50,008 bases of DNA from CAYLNH01 sp964384625 (GTDB taxonomy: Bacteria; Verrucomicrobiota; Lentisphaeria; JABSQK01), in NCBI GenBank assembly GCA_964384625.1, contig CAYLNH010000017.1, positions 1 through 50,008 on the forward strand, given 5' to 3'. Positions within the stretch are counted from its first letter, which is position 1; each line of letters starts with the position of its first letter. A program made the translations under genes and the position numbers. Below are positions 24,995-32,780 of this stretch, piece after piece. The notes under the pieces were generated by a model. It was not told where the DNA came from. It saw only the letters and a program-made list of their open reading frames with translations, and did not search any database.

Positions 24995-26247
24995 TTTGCT
25001 TCCTTTGCGTTGGCACGCAGCAGGGCGAGCACCCGCTGCATCTCATTCTTGACAATCATAAAGCCCTCGTCAAAGCCCATGCCGGGTTTTGCCAGGACGC
25101 GTTCGGAGCGGGCGGCCAGCGCCACATGGACGCAGGCGCGCGCCGAGATGTCGGTCTCGTTACAGGTGCCGCCCTGGTACGCTTCCATGCCGTGTGCCTT
25201 GCAGTACAGCACGCTTTCCACAATGTTGTGAATGCTCCCCAGATCCGGCGTCTTAATCTGCACCATATGGCAACAGCGCGCGTCGGTGAATTCCCGGATA
25301 TCATCATAGGTATTGCACCATTCGTCGGCGACTACTCTGGTTTCCGCGCCGATCGCCGTAAGCCGGTCCTTGATCTTGCCGAGCATCTCGATCTGCGGTT
25401 CGCGGGCTTCCATGTCCACCGGGCCTTCGATATAGAGCCGGAACGGACGCGCCTCGTCCTGCAGCGCCGCCAGATAGTCCGACATCCCGCCGACATCGTG
25501 GTCGAAGACCGGCCCGATATTGCCGTACACATCAATGTGCAGGTCCGGACAATACGCCGGATCGACGCGCAGTGTTTCAATACGCCGGCGCAGCCACTCG
25601 ACGTATTCCAACAGCAACTCGCCGCGGCGGCCGAGTTTCTCGTCGATGTTGTTGATCAAGGCATGCGGCAGTACATCAACGTGTTTGATGATCATCTTAT
25701 CCGCGTTGTCGTAGCGGTCGTCGCCGGTCTGGCCGAACACCGGCACGGGGCCGTCGGGCAGCGGCAGTTCGTACTCGTTACACAACACTTCCGTCATCAG
25801 CCGGCCCTCGGCTTTAGCCTGCGCGTCAAGCAGGGCCTGGCTCAAACCGTAACGCAGTGCCGTGTGCAGACGCCGGCCGTCGAGCTGCAGTTCATCAATC
25901 CACGCGGCCGCCCGCCGGAAACCGTTTAACGGCCGACCGACCAGCAAAGGCTTGATCTCGCGCTCGAGCACCGGCAGAAACTCGGCCGCAAGGAATACCG
26001 GGTCGCGACCGCCGGCGCCGGAATACTGCACCGCACAGGCATCGCCCACGGCAACCCGGCCATCGTCCAGCAGCAACAGGATCGAAATACTCTCACCGGC
26101 CTGCCGAATCGCTGAAAACCCGGGTGTCACGGCGGCGCCGGCATAGGTGAAGCCGTCGTGGCCGGCGCCGCGTTTGATGGCGCGCTGGTCGTCGAAAAAG
26201 AACCCGGTGTACCCGGCGGAGAACACTGCGTCGCGGATTGTGGTCAT
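24991..26247 (-). CDS. mal: Methylaspartate ammonia-lyase
   Basis: Mal removes ammonia from (2S,3S)-3-methylaspartate to give mesaconate, the second step of the methylaspartate route of glutamate fermentation. The 418-residue enolase-superfamily protein has all active-site residues described for the Clostridium enzyme, shifted by one: Mg ligands Asp239 (HIDVYG), Glu274 (YIEGP) and Asp308 (VADEW), base Lys332 (QIKTPDLG), His195 (DVLPHALI), Gln330 and Thr361 (GGTCNETD). The length is normal (C. tetanomorphum 413). It starts 2 nt after glmE and overlaps the AtuA-like gene, so it sits inside a fully coupled operon. Confidence 0.95.
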   Translation of the reverse strand: MTTIRDAVFSAGYTGFFFDDQRAIKRGAGHDGFTYAGAAVTPGFSAIRQAGESISILLLLDDGRVAVGDACAVQYSGAGGRDPVFLAAEFLPVLEREIKPLLVGRPLNGFRRAAAWIDELQLDGRRLHTALRYGLSQALLDAQAKAEGRLMTEVLCNEYELPLPDGPVPVFGQTGDDRYDNADKMIIKHVDVLPHALINNIDEKLGRRGELLLEYVEWLRRRIETLRVDPAYCPDLHIDVYGNIGPVFDHDVGGMSDYLAALQDEARPFRLYIEGPVDMEAREPQIEMLGKIKDRLTAIGAETRVVADEWCNTYDDIREFTDARCCHMVQIKTPDLGSIHNIVESVLYCKAHGMEAYQGGTCNETDISARACVHVALAARSERVLAKPGMGFDEGFMIVKNEMQRVLALLRANAKEAK

Positions 26248-26249
26248 AG

Positions 26250-27701
26250 CTATTTCTTCTTTCGCGGCCGGCCGACAAGCCGACCTTTGCTGATCGCGTA
26301 GATGTCGTCGATTACCATCTGGAAGCAGGGCTTGCGTTTCTCTTCCCTGGCGCGTTTGCTGATCTGGTCCCGGTGAAAGGCGAGTACATCCCTGGCCATC
26401 GGCACATTACCCGACTGATAGATGCGGATGGCGCCGTGGTGATCGCGGACCGGCAGCAGTTTGCCCCGGTTGCAGATGGACGGTGCGAAGGGCACGTCGA
26501 TGACGCCCGCTTTGAAGGCGTTGACCGTGCCGGCAACCAGGTCGCCCTTGCCGAGCGCTTCCACCTTATCCATCACCAGGTGCACTTCACGGGTGATCAT
26601 GTCGATCTCGTTCTGCAGCTCGATCGTGTCCGGCATGGTCTGGTCGGCCAGCATGTTCACCACCTGCCGCGTCGCTTTCAAGCCCTCGAGATTCGCTTCC
26701 CGCGTCGGAATGCCCAACGCCTCGTGCGGCGTTTTGACGATGACCTTGGTCGCCTTCGCCAGCGCCGCCACGGAGCCGCCCCAGCTGATCACGGCGAACG
26801 CCTTCGCCTCGTCCTCGGGAAAGCCGCCCATCCACTGATGGAACACCGTGGTCAACTGAAAATCCGTGAAGCCGGCGCGTTCGAAGTACTCGCGGCCAAG
26901 CTGCCGCAGACTGATCATCGCCGCGACATCCTGCACCAGGTTGCCGGCCTGCCCGTACCCCAGGGTGATCGACCGCACCCCCTGCTGCAGCGCCAACAGA
27001 CCTTCGATGATCGCCACCGTGTGACTGATGAACGGCGGAATCAACGTGCCCGACAGCGGGCCGAAGGGTTCGCGGTTGAGGCGCACCCCCGCTTCTTCAT
27101 AGCGGCCCGTCAGGCGGTCGACATACTGCCAGTCGGCGATCGATTGCTCCAGGGGAATGTTCTTGGCGTAGGGAATGTTGTAGGATATCCCGCCGCCCTC
27201 GAACGACGTAAAACCGGCCGCCAGCGTGATCTCCGCCAGCAAGCGCGCATCCGGCGTGCCGTGCCGGACTTCGATCGGCCGGGCGATATTCTCCACGACG
27301 CGACGGCATTCTTTCAGACCGTGGTTCACCGCGGGGAACCCGTTCAGCAGCGAGTGCCCGGCGCTCTCCGATTTCTTGATGCCCTGTTCCGCTTCCTCAT
27401 AACGGTTCTGCCGGGTGTAAGCGTCGATGGTCGTCGGCAGCAGATCGGCTTCCTCAGCCAGGTACTTCAGCAGCTTGATGTGTTCGTCCACCAGGGCAAC
27501 GCCGGCGCGCGGCTGCAGGAGCACGCGTTGTTGGCGATCGGCCTTGGCCAGGGCGGCCGCGAATGACCGTCGCTTGGACAGCCCCTGCTGGTAGGCGATC
27601 CCGTCTTTCAGCGTCAGGCCTTTGCCCGTCGGCCACGTCGCCAGGACCTCCTTGCGGATCGCGTTAAACTGCTTATTGCTGATCGTCTTGTTGGCCATCA
27701 T
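26250..27701 (-). CDS. glmE: Glutamate mutase epsilon (large) subunit
   Basis: GlmE forms the TIM-barrel half of adenosylcobalamin-dependent glutamate mutase, which with GlmS rearranges L-glutamate to (2S,3S)-3-methylaspartate. The 483-residue length is that of the clostridial subunit. Family blocks include GGISYNIPYAKNIPLEQSI, DRLTGRYEEAGVRLNREPFG, GYGQAGNLVQDVAAM and HQWMGGFPEDEAKAFAVISW. Two ATGs (27701 and 27698) lie in tandem at the end of an 8-bp repeat that also holds the mutL stop, with only weak GGA-type ribosome sites, so translation is probably coupled to mutL. Confidence 0.95.
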   Translation of the reverse strand: MMANKTISNKQFNAIRKEVLATWPTGKGLTLKDGIAYQQGLSKRRSFAAALAKADRQQRVLLQPRAGVALVDEHIKLLKYLAEEADLLPTTIDAYTRQNRYEEAEQGIKKSESAGHSLLNGFPAVNHGLKECRRVVENIARPIEVRHGTPDARLLAEITLAAGFTSFEGGGISYNIPYAKNIPLEQSIADWQYVDRLTGRYEEAGVRLNREPFGPLSGTLIPPFISHTVAIIEGLLALQQGVRSITLGYGQAGNLVQDVAAMISLRQLGREYFERAGFTDFQLTTVFHQWMGGFPEDEAKAFAVISWGGSVAALAKATKVIVKTPHEALGIPTREANLEGLKATRQVVNMLADQTMPDTIELQNEIDMITREVHLVMDKVEALGKGDLVAGTVNAFKAGVIDVPFAPSICNRGKLLPVRDHHGAIRIYQSGNVPMARDVLAFHRDQISKRAREEKRKPCFQMVIDDIYAISKGRLVGRPRKKK

Positions 27702-27727
27702 TCCATCATTCCATCATTCCATCATTC
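27696..27727. repeat. 8-bp tandem repeat across the mutL/glmE junction
   Basis: CATCATTC (GAATGATG on the coding strand) is repeated four times without interruption. The array holds the stop codon of mutL (27714-27716) and both possible starts of glmE. Since 8 is not a multiple of 3, gain or loss of a unit would change the mutL C-terminus and the spacing to glmE. Confidence 0.9.
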
Positions 27728-29084
27728 CATTCTTCACTGCCTGCTGCACACCGGCGGCGACGGCATCCGGAAAGTCCGTCGCCAGGTTGGCCAGCAGCGG
27801 CAGGAGGTGCCGACGGTCCACCTGGAGTTCCGGTGCTGTCGGCAGCAGATGCTGCTGTTCGTCATCGGCAAGGACCTCCTTGAAAGCCGCGTCAAACATG
27901 GCCGGGACCGCGTGCCGAGACAGGTAGCCGCCGGTGGCAACGATTGTACGCACCGCGCGCAGATCCTTGCCGCGCTGCACCAGGTGTTCGCCATCAGGCG
28001 TATACGTCCGGCGCAGCGTGCCCGCGTGTCGCACCGCGGCCAGCCGGATACAGGCGCTCGCCAGGACCGCGTCGAACCGCCGTTCCGCCGCGTCCGCCGG
28101 CAACCGGGCCGGATTGTCACGGAGCCGATTCACGTACGCCGCAAAGTCCGGCGCGATGTTGTTGCCGTCGCCGACCTCGATGGCCAGCCGGGGCGCGGCT
28201 GCGGCCAATACCGCGGCGGCGCTGATGCGCATGCCCAGGTCGCCTTCCACACTGCGTTTGACCGGCGGCTCCGGCAGACCACGCAGCGTCACGCCGGCCG
28301 CCGGCGTCCCGGGGCAATGCGAATAGAAGTCCGTCGTCGCACCGCCCAGATCGATCACACAGCAGTCGGCGAGCGCCGGGTTCGCGACCAGTTCGAGCAT
28401 CGCCAGCGGCGTCGGCCTCGGCGCCGACCCGGCCCGGGACGCAACGACATCCAGGCCCTTGCCCCGCGTGATCGTCTCCAGGAACATCTCGCGGATCACA
28501 TCGCGGGCGGGCTCCGGATTCGGTGCGTCAACACTGGGCAGGACATTGTCGGCGACGCGCAGCGGGCATTTGCTCAGGATCTCGCGAACCGCATCGGCGC
28601 AGACGCGATTTCCGGCATACAGAATCGGACAGTGCAGCTCGGCTGCCGCCAGCATACCGGCGTTGTGCCGAACGTAGTCCTCGTTACCGCCGTCAAAGCC
28701 GCCGGTAAACAGAATGATGTCCGGCACGTCCGCGGCCAATGCGTCGACGTCCGCCGGCGTCAGCTTATAGGAGTAGACGCGGCTGATGCGGGCGCCGGCG
28801 GACAACGCCGTCTGATGCGCCATCTTCGTCGTTAACTCAGGTACGATCCCGACCGCGGCAATCGCCAGACCGCCCTTGGCCGATGACGAACAACGGACCG
28901 CGTCCGGATCGACGGCGGCGGTCAGCGTCGCCAGGACCGCATCGAAACCATGCGCCAGGTCGGCTTGCGTGGTCGGCACACAAGCCGTGGATTTGACCTC
29001 GAGACCGTCACCGTCGACCCGGAAACAGGCGCCCTTGGTGTAGGTCGAGCCAATGTCAATGCTGGCGATGTTTTTTACCGGCAT
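27714..29084 (-). CDS. mutL: Glutamate mutase reactivating factor (MutL/GlmL)
   Basis: MutL-type proteins belong to the ASKHA (actin/Hsp70-like) ATPase fold and are thought to reactivate glutamate mutase by exchanging damaged cobalamin. The 456-residue protein shows phosphate 1 motif SIDIGSTYTKGA at the start, phosphate 2 CCVIDLGGATTDFYS in the middle and the adenosine-type RTIVATGGYLSR block near the end. TGGFDGGN is also typical for this group. It overlaps glmS by 29 nt. Its last residues (NGMME) are encoded by an 8-bp repeat shared with the glmE start. The family role is known from association more than from direct tests. Confidence 0.92.
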   Translation of the reverse strand: MPVKNIASIDIGSTYTKGACFRVDGDGLEVKSTACVPTTQADLAHGFDAVLATLTAAVDPDAVRCSSSAKGGLAIAAVGIVPELTTKMAHQTALSAGARISRVYSYKLTPADVDALAADVPDIILFTGGFDGGNEDYVRHNAGMLAAAELHCPILYAGNRVCADAVREILSKCPLRVADNVLPSVDAPNPEPARDVIREMFLETITRGKGLDVVASRAGSAPRPTPLAMLELVANPALADCCVIDLGGATTDFYSHCPGTPAAGVTLRGLPEPPVKRSVEGDLGMRISAAAVLAAAAPRLAIEVGDGNNIAPDFAAYVNRLRDNPARLPADAAERRFDAVLASACIRLAAVRHAGTLRRTYTPDGEHLVQRGKDLRAVRTIVATGGYLSRHAVPAMFDAAFKEVLADDEQQHLLPTAPELQVDRRHLLPLLANLATDFPDAVAAGVQQAVKNGMME

Positions 29085-29499
29085 GCTTCTTCAGATCCGC
29101 TTTCAGTTGGGCGACGGCCTTGTCCAGGTCGCAGTCGGCGGGGAAGACGCGGTCGTAGCCCATCGCTTTGAACTTCTCCTCAGTCGCGACGAAATCGTTC
29201 TTGCCGATCACCAGGTTGCCGCCGACATAGAGCAGGATGTCGTCCAGGCCGCGTTCGACGCAGCGATCGCGCAGCCCCTGGCAGTCGATCTCGCCGTGGC
29301 CGTACAGCGACGAGACCAGGATGGCCTTGGCGTCTGCTTCGATAGCGGCGTCGATGAACTCGTCCTGACTGACCATGACGCCGAGATTGATCACGTGGAA
29401 ACCGGCCTCGCTGAACACCTTGTTCAGGATGGCATTTCCCACGGCATGACAGTCCGCCCCAATGACCCCCAGGATGACCGTAGCCTTCTTCCTGGGCAC
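29056..29499 (-). CDS. glmS: Glutamate mutase sigma subunit (B12-binding)
   Basis: GlmS (MutS) binds cobalamin for glutamate mutase. The 147-residue Rossmann-like protein has the base-off B12 motif DxHxxG as D16-C-H18-AVG, where His18 replaces the dimethylbenzimidazole ligand of cobalt. The conserved LVSSLYGHGEID and LYVGGNLVIGK blocks complete the nucleotide-tail site. It is about ten residues longer than the clostridial form because of a lysine/histidine-rich tail (KKHAGKKHRQH) encoded in the overlap with mutL. Translation begins at GTG 29499, which shares two bases with the gntR stop (TAGTG). Confidence 0.95.
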   Translation of the reverse strand: MPRKKATVILGVIGADCHAVGNAILNKVFSEAGFHVINLGVMVSQDEFIDAAIEADAKAILVSSLYGHGEIDCQGLRDRCVERGLDDILLYVGGNLVIGKNDFVATEEKFKAMGYDRVFPADCDLDKAVAQLKADLKKHAGKKHRQH

Positions 29500-30485
29500 T
29501 ATTCCTTCTCCATCAGTTCCGAAATTCGCTCCTCGATGTGAATCAGGGTGCCGCGTTCAATCTGATAGGTAAAATGGATGATGCGGCCGCCGCGCTCGCG
29601 GAAACGCCGCAGGGCGTTGAGCGATTTGCGCCCTTGCTCAAGCGGCGAGACCGGCGGGATGATCATTACCGTGGTGTCCGGCAACAATGCAGCCAGATCC
29701 GGGTCATCCGATTCGAACACCGCCCGAATGTTCTTGGCGGCAATCTTGAACTCGCGCAGATGATTACGGATGATCTGCTCGAACGTCGGGGTCTCACAGA
29801 CAATCAGTACCTTCGCTGTCGGCGCGATGCCGGCCAGGTCGATCACCGTCTGTTGACTCGGCGAAACCGCTGCCTGAATCAACCGCGGCTTCAACTTCGG
29901 GAAGGCCCGCGCCAGTTCGTCGTAATGCGTCGACGTCGTCAGCACCAGATCATACTCCTGCAGCGGCCGCCCGTCGGCCGCCCGTACATCGTCCAGCAGG
30001 AATTTGACGATCTGCACATTGGACAAATGCTGCAGCTGCTCTTCGAAGACGGCCAGCGCTTCCGGGTTACAGTCGACCGCGGCGATCGTGAAACGGGTCA
30101 GCCGCTCCTCGCGCTCCATCAGCAGCAGGTGAAACAACGTTCCGATCTCCTGGTGCGAAAACCGCAGTTTCTCGAGATCGGCGATCAGCCGGTTCATCTT
30201 CTTCACGGCCGTATCCTTGCGGCTCTCCGGCAGGACGTCCTGGCCTTCCGAGACAAAGGTCCCCCGCCCGTGGGTAATGGTGATGATATTGTTTGCCGCC
30301 AGCCGGCTATACGCCTTGGATACCGTTCCCCGCGCCGCCTGCAGCTGCTCGGCCAACGCCCGTTCCGGCGGCAGCCGGTCACCGGGCTGCAGCTTGCCGC
30401 GCTGCACCAGCTGCGTCACCTGCTCGACGATCTGCCGGTACACCGGCGTCTCGCCTGCCTTGTCAATGCGGATATCGATTGGCAT
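29499..30485 (-). CDS. GntR-family regulator of the methylaspartate operon
   Basis: The 328-residue regulator has an N-terminal GntR winged helix (residues ~5-75): ETPVYRQIVEQVTQLVQRG, LPPERALAEQL, GTVSKAYSRLAANN and HGRGTFV. A ~240-residue C-terminal part without a known effector domain follows. It contains Rossmann-like strands (YDLVLTTSTHYDELA, KVLIVCETPTFEQII, TTVMIIPPVSPLEQG). It is not the aminotransferase-type MocR domain. As first gene of the operon, with a palindrome inside its own promoter (30493-30520), it is probably autoregulatory and senses glutamate or a pathway intermediate (inference). ATG 30485 has no ribosome site and lies only ~7 nt after the -10, so its mRNA may be leaderless. 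Confidence 0.88.
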   Translation of the reverse strand: MPIDIRIDKAGETPVYRQIVEQVTQLVQRGKLQPGDRLPPERALAEQLQAARGTVSKAYSRLAANNIITITHGRGTFVSEGQDVLPESRKDTAVKKMNRLIADLEKLRFSHQEIGTLFHLLLMEREERLTRFTIAAVDCNPEALAVFEEQLQHLSNVQIVKFLLDDVRAADGRPLQEYDLVLTTSTHYDELARAFPKLKPRLIQAAVSPSQQTVIDLAGIAPTAKVLIVCETPTFEQIIRNHLREFKIAAKNIRAVFESDDPDLAALLPDTTVMIIPPVSPLEQGRKSLNALRRFRERGGRIIHFTYQIERGTLIHIEERISELMEKE

Positions 30486-30492
30486 ATGCCAT

Positions 30493-30520
30493 AATATAAA
30501 GGACTAGTCCAATCATGCAA
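30493..30520 (-). promoter_or_regulatory. Promoter with embedded palindromic operator for the gntR-glm operon
   Basis: On the minus strand TTGCAT (30520-30515), a 16-nt spacer and TATATT (30498-30493) form a good promoter. The perfect palindrome GGACTAGTCC (30501-30510) occupies the spacer, where a bound GntR protein would block RNA polymerase. The start codon lies 7 nt downstream of the -10, leaving no room for a leader or a B12 riboswitch. Confidence 0.65.
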
Positions 30521-30636
30521 GTGCGTTTTGCCGCCGGTGTTGTGCAATGGATCAGTCGTGCACGGTTCACCGGAGCAACTCCTCGTCTCGCGCCGCAATC
30601 ATTTTGCCCACAACACCGCCCTTTCCGCAATGCTTC

Positions 30637-30670
30637 GGTCGACTCGGAAGAGGTTGGGACGAGTACGATG
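30637..30670. repeat. Short dispersed palindrome, copy 2
   Basis: GACTCGGAAGAGGTTGGGAC followed by GAGTACGAT closely matches 45977-46003. It lies between the gntR promoter and the end of the lyase gene. The rest of 30521-30748 shows no gene. Confidence 0.55.
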
Positions 30671-30748
30671 CGTGCGGCGCACCGCAGGATTCGGATCGCA
30701 AAAACGGACAGAATGATTCAGAAGGAGACGATGCGGAAGCAGGCAGTG

Positions 30749-32743
30749 TCAGTGCTGCTCCACCTGGATGCCGTCGACGATGGTCGTGTGACGACCGTCT
30801 TTGGTCGTCACACAATGCAGCAGTGAGGCGTCGGTCGTGAATTCCGGGAGGGACATCAGTGCGCCGTCCATTCCATGGGTCCACCAGATGTCGTCAACAG
30901 CGCCGTCGGCCCAGCGGAGATGCAGATGGCCGGGCTGGGTGGAGTCGGGGCCGCCGTCGTGGACGGCTTCGATGTCGACTTCCGGCGGCTGCTTGCCGAC
31001 GTACGGCAGGAGGACGGAGATGTAAGGCGCACAGAACTCGGTCATGGGATCAGCACAGACACTCAGTTGCGGCGCCGGCAGGTACCCCTGGCCGCGATCC
31101 GGATTGCCGACCCAGCCGCGGAAGGGCTCCTTGTCGCCTTCATGCAGAGCGAACCGTGCGCCCTGCGGAACAACCGGGAAGAGCATCAACAGATTGGCGT
31201 CGTCATACTGCGTGGTCAAGCGGCGGGCGTCTTCATCAAGGAGGACCTTCCCCGGGGACAACTGCCAGTTGGCTTCGACGAACGGATGTTGGTGCGCATC
31301 GTCGCCATGGATCTCTTCGTTCCAGCGCGTCAAGGTATCGATCACGACGGTGAAGCGGTTGTGTGCCCAATAGACCACGCGGTCGTGCGTCGCCGCCAGC
31401 CCATGGCCACCGCCTTCGTAGAACCACCAGCCGTAGGGGCCCGGCCAGTAGCCGCCCTTGTACCGGGATGCAAGCGCGTCAGCGCCGTCGACGGACCAGT
31501 GCCGGGTCCACTCCGGACTGATCATCCACTGGTTCCAGCCGTTCAGATTCAGCGTATTATGGGCGCGGGTACTTTTGCCGTAGGGCCCGGCGATGTTGTC
31601 GAGTTCCGTGCCGTTGAGGTGCCCCATGTGATAGGTCAGGAATCCCGGGTCCATCAGCAGCGTGCGACCGTGCGCATGCAACTGCAGCCCATTCGTGCCG
31701 AGATGATTGTGGGCCGATGCCTCACGCGTCCCGTCGAACGTGATCATCTCCGCATCCTCGCCCCAGCCTGTACGCAGGTATGCCTGACCGGCATTCGGGA
31801 AGAACGCGGACGCCGGCGGCAATTCATCCGGCAGCCCCAGGCGTTCGCGAAACCGACGGCGGTTTACCAGCGCCTGGTTCTCGCGGTGCCCCTCCCAGGC
31901 ACTGACGCTGTCGTGGATACCGACTTCGAAGCCGTTCGGCTTGGTGCCGCAGGCGGCGTAGTCGAACATACGGGCCACGGCATCGACATCGATTGTCAGG
32001 CCCAACTCCGGAAAGGCCTTCATCCAGATCGGGACATTGCCGTAGATGGAAGTGTAGACGCCGACGTAGTGCGGGTCCTTCTCAACGTTCGAACCGTCCG
32101 GCGCGAACATGCGGCGTCCGGCGTCGTTCAGCATGCGGACGCCCTGCGTGCGCCATGACTCAGCTTCGTCCAGGAACGGCAGCCGCAGGCCCGCCCACAA
32201 CAGCGAGTTGGCCTGGAACAGGCGCACGTTGGCGGTATGCGCGCAGTCCTGCCGCATCCACTCCAGATCACGCCGCGCCGTCTCGACCATGCGTGTCACG
32301 AATTCCTCGTCGAACGCCTCGTGGTCGAGGAAGAACGGCAGAGTGCCCAACCAGCCGGACGGGGCGTGCAGGTTGATGCGAATCGCCGTGTTCAGTCGGC
32401 TGTCGTCTTCCGGTTGCGGATGCGAGTCCATCCAGTCTTCGATGTAGTCGCGGGCGGCAACGGCATAGTCCGATTCGCGGGTCCGCACCCAAGCGGCGGC
32501 CAGGAACTGCACGGAGTTGAAACGCATGCGGTCGAACATCCACCGTGTCTGCCCGGTCTGTTCGGCCCAGCCGCTGATGCCGCGGCGCGGGACTGGCTCG
32601 TCAGCAGTTCCACCGTTCCAACGAGCGGTTTCAGCCTTCTGCTGCATTCCTTCATCCCAGGCGAGGCCTGTCTGGTCGCCTGCGTCGGTGAGGGCGGATG
32701 AGAGTTCAGCGGCGGTATCTGCGATCTGTTTGGTGTATGGCAT
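30749..32743 (-). CDS. Heparinase II/III-family polysaccharide lyase-like protein
   Basis: The 664-residue protein has an alpha/alpha-toroid N-terminal half (helical, ~residues 1-330, including WMFDRMRFNSVQFLAAAWVR and NVRLFQANSLLWAGLRLPF). A heparinase II/III-like beta-sandwich follows: YLRTGWGEDAEMITFDG, SAHNHLGTNGLQLHAHGR and LLMDPGF. These enzymes cut uronate-containing glycans by beta-elimination. The exact substrate is open, with alginate, ulvan- or heparin-like glycans all possible. ATG 32743 is chosen although a TTG at 32761 is in frame. No signal peptide is seen with either start, which is odd beside secreted partners and suggests action on imported oligosaccharides. It is the last gene of the glycan operon, 37 nt after the CBM9-like gene. 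Confidence 0.8.
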   Translation of the reverse strand: MPYTKQIADTAAELSSALTDAGDQTGLAWDEGMQQKAETARWNGGTADEPVPRRGISGWAEQTGQTRWMFDRMRFNSVQFLAAAWVRTRESDYAVAARDYIEDWMDSHPQPEDDSRLNTAIRINLHAPSGWLGTLPFFLDHEAFDEEFVTRMVETARRDLEWMRQDCAHTANVRLFQANSLLWAGLRLPFLDEAESWRTQGVRMLNDAGRRMFAPDGSNVEKDPHYVGVYTSIYGNVPIWMKAFPELGLTIDVDAVARMFDYAACGTKPNGFEVGIHDSVSAWEGHRENQALVNRRRFRERLGLPDELPPASAFFPNAGQAYLRTGWGEDAEMITFDGTREASAHNHLGTNGLQLHAHGRTLLMDPGFLTYHMGHLNGTELDNIAGPYGKSTRAHNTLNLNGWNQWMISPEWTRHWSVDGADALASRYKGGYWPGPYGWWFYEGGGHGLAATHDRVVYWAHNRFTVVIDTLTRWNEEIHGDDAHQHPFVEANWQLSPGKVLLDEDARRLTTQYDDANLLMLFPVVPQGARFALHEGDKEPFRGWVGNPDRGQGYLPAPQLSVCADPMTEFCAPYISVLLPYVGKQPPEVDIEAVHDGGPDSTQPGHLHLRWADGAVDDIWWTHGMDGALMSLPEFTTDASLLHCVTTKDGRHTTIVDGIQVEQH

Positions 32744-32780
32744 TCCGAATGAGACGAGCAAGAATGCTCGACTGCGGCAA

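Noticed and set aside
30486..30748. Cobalamin riboswitch before the glutamate mutase operon
   Set aside because: The predicted transcription start lies at the gntR start codon, leaving no leader, and no B12-box-like sequence was noticed.
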